Source of the DNA: Isoetes taiwanensis
Lineage: Eukaryota; Streptophyta; Lycopodiopsida; Isoetales; Isoetaceae
Length of the DNA stretch: 64,000 nucleotides
Reading direction: 5' to 3'
NCBI GenBank assembly: GCA_021234155.1
Contig: JAJEKV010000131.1
Location: forward strand, 62,001 to 126,000
Shown in pieces: positions 60,033-64,000 of the stretch (positions are counted from its first letter, which is position 1; each line of letters opens with the position of its first letter). Made by a program: the position numbers and the translations under genes. A model generated the notes under the pieces. The model was not told the DNA's origin. It ran no database searches and saw only the letters and a program-made list of their open reading frames with translations.

Positions 60033-60575
60033 GAGGAAAAATGAGATCACATTTTGTCCCATTAAGGGATGCTTAAAATTCCATGTCAGCTTTTTAAACT
60101 GTCCAATAAGAGAAGAGCTCCAGTATATCTCATTCCAGTATTATGTGGCAGCCTGTAATTAATGCAACTGCAACTAACTTCTGTAGTATTATTTTTTCAT
60201 TATAACTTTTGATCCAGAACTCCGATTCAAAAAACTTTTTGTAGCAATGGGTTCGTCTTCACAAGATCTATCTAGTGATAATCCATTCATACATCTTTTA
60301 CGATATAAATATATAAGAAATAAGCAAAAAATCATATTTTTTTAAGGTTAACGCATATGATCATATTGAAATACATCATAACTATATATTATTGGAAAGA
60401 TCTTTTCATTCCGCATCTAATACAACAAACGCCGCAACATTTTGGCAAGTGGATCAAAAGTTATGGGGGAAAAACAACAGCAATAAAGTTGGTGCTGCAT
60501 TAATTGCAGTTAATAGAGGGTAGCCATTCCATTGGAGGATTCTTATGGGGATGAAATGAGATCTCAAATTTCCTC
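60033..60575. mobile_element. MITE with about 35-bp inverted repeats inserted in LINE RT
   Basis: The left end GAGGAAAAATGAGATCACAT is inverted at the right end (TGAGATCTCAAATTTCCTC), about 29 of 35 positions agreeing. Diverged inner arms (TAATTAATGCAACTGCAAC and its counterpart near 60,500) also fold back. TA flanks both ends. The palindrome can be extended by CAT/ATG, so the exact ends and duplication are uncertain. No coding capacity. It splits the LINE between YADDVDLLSHTT and QQHLDALSGFC. Confidence 0.75.
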
Positions 60576-61987
60576 TAATGGCAGCAGCATTTGGACGCTC
60601 TTAGTGGGTTCTGTGACACAACATGAATGACGGTGAACCTGCAGAAAACTAAGCTCCTGGCAGTCCTTTCCTCGCAGCATGATATCCCAGATCCCTATTA
60701 CAGAGGATAGAAGGTGGATGTTGTAAGGACCTTCAAGTATCTGGGAATCGACTTTTGCGCAAGCATGTTATGGGATGACTGTGTGGAAAGACGGGTCACG
60801 GGGATGGAAAGCCCTCAGATGCTATGCGAGTATTAGCCGCTACGTATCAGACCTATGTGGATCAGGCACGAGAGCACACCTGCTCGAGAGCACTCGCTGA
60901 ACCAAAGATTGTTGTATGGGGTAGAGGTCCGGGGTCCAAAGAATTAGCAAGAACACCCGATAAGCTAGAGAGGGTGCAAAAGGCCTTCTTAGCATACAAC
61001 CTAGGTATCAAGGACACGGCCTTATCGATTTTGCTATATGAGACCGGGTTCGCCCCGCAACATTCCGCTTATGCGAGACATCTTGCATATTTCCACAAGG
61101 TCACCAAAGATGGATGCACAACGCCTTCCCCGAGGGCTTTGTTATTGGCACAAGAGCCACAACGACCAAGAGGGTATGGCAGAGACCGCCGTGGGTGGTT
61201 CGCAATGTGGTCTATAGACTACCAGCCAGATTGTGGCTATGCCCGATGCCCGTGGACAGGCTGCACACCAATGAGCTTTGCCACCACTCTCGGGATGCAA
61301 ATACTGTGCAAAGCCTAAAACAGAGCATTACCACACGCAAATTAATCCAACACCGAACATGGCCCACACCAAGATTTGAAAGCGCATATATCTATGAAGA
61401 AACAGAGAGCTATTGCCTCCGCGGAGGACGGGTCCCATCATCTCGTAATTGAAACAGTCGTTGGACTACGTGATGGAGGGGCGTAGAATCCCCCGCATGA
61501 GAGAATATGCCAAAGTGTTGCCACATGCGCATGAGAGATGAGCACCATGCTCGCAAGAGTGTCCGCATATACGCATATCCAAGCAACACATGCTGATCTT
61601 AGATGCTCTGCGGCACCGCTGCATCAATTGCTGGCATCGCCAATGGTTGCACATCTCGCATCCTACATTTTGCAAGCATTTACCGTTAGAGAATCCCTTA
61701 CAGGACAATGGATCTGAGAGCCTACTACCAGGGTTTTTCCTCCCATGTGGGGGTTTTTTCATCCCAGTAGTAGGGACACATTGTATAGTAGCATTTGTCT
61801 TTTTGGTGTGGTTTTATCTGCTTTGTGTACTGCATGTACCGTCTCATAGGTCAAGTTTGGCCTCCGCGGACGTTAAAATATACTTCCTTCCTTCCTTCCT
61901 TCCTTCCTTATCCAAGCTTACATTTAATATTATTGGCTTCATAGAACTTACAAAGAGTTATGCAGTTATTGAAGACTATTCATTATT

Positions 61988-62624
61988 CTACTTTAACATG
62001 CTTAGAAATTTAATTCGCAAGGGTATTGCATCATTCCCTCTAACTATAAGCTAGAGATTGTGCAAGTGATTACATCTTAAACTTAAGCTACTAGAATCCA
62101 ACAACACATCTAGGCTATAAGTTATGCCTCAAGCATTCTTACATCATATTGATACCATTCTTACACCATATCAATGAAATTTCAAACTAGCACTCTTGGT
62201 CTTGGTCATCCACTGGTCCAAACTTAAAACATAGAAATTGCACTGCACCGCACCCCCTGCATCAATGCTCATATATGGCTACGATCTCTAAAGGTGTCAT
62301 ATCTAGGTCTTGGAATTGTTGTTGATGCTTTAGAACATAAAAACAACAAATAATGCCTCTTCCTACAAAGTATGTAAAGCTGCAGGCAAAAAGAATAATA
62401 AAAATCTCATGTCAGGAATCTCAAGTCATTAGCACCATGCTAGAAATAGGCTTGGTCCATGCACAATTCATAAACAAAGGAAAATAAAACAACACAAAAC
62501 AAAACCCCCCTTTCAAACCATTAATAACCCAACAAGAACCATGAAACTAAACGACAGCAAGAAACATGAAAACACACTCTCGGGCCACCGAAGGGCAACC
62601 CTCCGTGCGCAGCACCTTGTTTTT
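61988..62624 (-). repeat. Dispersed repeat family A, longest copy
   Basis: Longest family member in the window, about 640 bp. The left part (AACATGCTTAGAAATTTAAT...AGATTGTGCAA) is shared with 21,969. The right 295 bp (to CTCCGTGCGCAGCACCTTGT) are shared inversely with 45,197. The conserved terminus is AACAAGGTGCTGCGCACGG. It begins about 80 bp after the LINE tail. There is no open frame of note and no clear terminal inverted repeat. Confidence 0.85.
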
Positions 62625-64000
62625 CTAGGGACGGGCAAAATAGTGTTATGCCTTTCAGATGACAAGAAGTCCATAAAATCTAACCTTTCAAATGCCATGA
62701 GAAATTTTTGAATGGCAGAAACTAAAATTTGCCTCAAAAATGTAGAAGAATCTACTCATGGAATAACCTTTCTCATGAAACTACTACTTAAATGTAAATA
62801 GGCCTAGATAGTTTAAAGCTTTTACATCTCATCAACATATTCAAGTGCCATTGCACTCCTCTTGTTTGATTCGTACTAGTCCTTGTCGCATGCTTGCCAA
62901 TCTATGCTTTCAAATAAATCATTCCATAATGACCATCATTGTTGCATCAAGTGTTTCTAACTTCATGTTAGATCTTCTAGCACTTTTGATAGCATTTTAG
63001 AGGGGAAACCTCTCTCACAAGAGGTCGTACTTCTAGGAATAACCATACAACATGTACATTCTAAATCATTGAGGAAATATGTTGTATAGTAGTATTTATC
63101 ATTTATACTAGAAAAATATGTTGTAGGAATATTAGCAAATAAGACGAGCAACTCTTTATTCCTAGCCTTCTAAATGACATGGATGGCTTGTTTTTGACAT
63201 TCCTTATGACAGGCAATTGCCCATGTGCCGCCCTTCATTTGCCATACAAAAAAAAAAAAAAAAAAAAAATCACCTGTTTTGACGGGCAAAAATGCTAAAA
63301 GCATGCATGAAAACCGTCAAATTTGAGCCCTGGTACTTATGTATATGCATACGGAACCATGTGGATGGTGGACCCTGGGATGGCACATGTTATTTTGCAA
63401 TTGGAATACGATTCCACCTAGCAGAGGCCTCCATCTGGCTGCAGAGGATGTTTTGAAGTGTTCCTCTTACATCCTCCAATTTTTTAAATGAAGTATGCAA
63501 GATCAAACTATGGAGATGCCACATTTCGACATTTGATTTGAAACTTGAGCATCATGTTTATTATGTTTGGTAATGCACGACTGTCAAGATTCCCGCCATA
63601 CTCCAGCCTTGTTGACTCGTAGCTCAGAGGGAAGAGTTATGTCTGCTATATCATTTTTGCATTTTCATTATATATGGATTGGACAATTTTGAGAAGCCCT
63701 TATGGCAAAGCTAGACAAAATGCTCATTGTTCCCATTAGTTTGAACCGCCAGAGTTCCGCATAAATTGCATGGGCAACTTTAAAATTTCAAATGCTTCAC
63801 AAAGGCAACTGAAAGCAACTTTAAACATTTTAGATGCTTCAAAAGAGCATCTGAAAAACTCGAGCTTTGTCTTGTTGTATCCTGGTTTTTGCCCTCTTGT
63901 GATAATCTCTTTTGTCCTCTTCTGGTAATAAATTCTTGGAGAGTCCCTAAAAAATTGAGGTAATGGATGGGAGTGCTGAATTGGTCTCGGACTTAAGATG
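62625..64000. other. Gene-poor stretch
   Basis: No gene recognised. It contains an A-run of about 23 nt (63,249-63,271), possibly a retroposon tail, flanked by TGCCATAC and TCACCTGT. The rest is AT-rich unique-looking sequence. Confidence 0.45.

Larger units (their letters stand above)
55800..61909 (+). mobile_element. Long degenerate LINE with two nested insertions
   Basis: Plus-strand LINE in order: an ORF1 region (56,130-56,830; PVKFTLLDQHQRFYCR, DINILGHDLTQRQQKE, MKVFVPPRP), endonuclease pieces (LVSWNSEGI and FLQETWEY near 56,945-57,040; GYGGVACYFKDAIAA; VRDFNART near 57,390; SNHYPLYVTLDW near 57,720), a linker (RNPRFDAES), and RT (59,300-60,030). The C-terminal part follows after an insertion (LDALSGFC at about 60,585; TFKYLGIDFCAS; 60,824-61,320). 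The 3' end is GCCTCCGCGGACGTTAAAAT with a (TTCC)n tail (61,884-61,909). Many stops and shifts make it inactive. It is more GC-rich than its surroundings. Insertions are at about 58,085-59,310 and 60,033-60,575. Confidence 0.88.

Noticed and set aside
63612..63650. tRNA-like D-arm sequence (GTAGCTCAGAGGGAAGAG)
   Set aside because: No paired acceptor stem, no anticodon arm and no GGTTCRA box at the right distance.

Overview
The window looks like nuclear DNA from a land plant. The evidence is intron-containing genes with GT-AG junctions, a plastid-targeted Clp accessory subunit, pentatricopeptide (PPR) relics of both the P and PLS classes, a plant-type NODULIN-like transporter relic, and AT-rich intergenic DNA full of LINEs, Helitrons and MITEs. 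A fern or other non-seed vascular plant is my guess, from the density of decayed gene copies and PLS-type PPR relics; the sequence alone does not settle it. There is no bacterial operon structure, no CRISPR array, and no rRNA or tRNA gene that I can support.

Only two genes look intact. The first is a six-exon ClpT-like gene (4,482-5,849, minus strand), a stromal accessory subunit of the plastid ClpPR protease. The second is a four-exon 2-oxoglutarate/Fe(II) dioxygenase (43,107-44,434, plus strand). Everything else that resembles a host gene carries lesions: a P-class PPR relic (3-4.2 kb), two GDSL-lipase fragments (13.9 and 35.1 kb), a GPI-anchored-protein gene with one frameshift (18.5-19.5 kb), an adenylosuccinate lyase 3' end (23.5-24.0 kb), a NODULIN-like MFS transporter (39.85-41.4 kb), single-exon relics of lipoyl synthase (47.6 kb) and an ABCB transporter (52.9 kb), and a PLS-class PPR gene (53.8-55.4 kb).

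Layout: 0-1.5 kb is a broken minus-strand LINE hit by another LINE 3' end with a poly(A) tail. 3-5.85 kb holds the PPR relic and ClpT. 7.3-11.0 kb is the 3' half of an L1-like LINE on the minus strand, followed by a GC-rich block to 12.4 kb. 12.4-31 kb is mostly decayed intergenic DNA with gene relics, dispersed repeats and a 200-bp (ATG)n microsatellite. 31-43 kb is a nested transposon region: Helitron termini, a 3.9-kb terminal-inverted-repeat element, a complete 1.94-kb Helitron whose empty site is preserved in an inverted repeat 2.5 kb away, the MFS pseudogene, and an 871-bp Harbinger-type MITE next to the dioxygenase start. 47.7-51.3 kb is the 5' half of an L1-like LINE (intact ORF1 plus endonuclease). 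55.8-61.9 kb is a degenerate plus-strand LINE interrupted by two insertions. The first of these, at 58.1-59.3 kb, holds the most unusual structure in the window: nine short hairpins with different, self-complementary stems but the same CACCAA/G loop.
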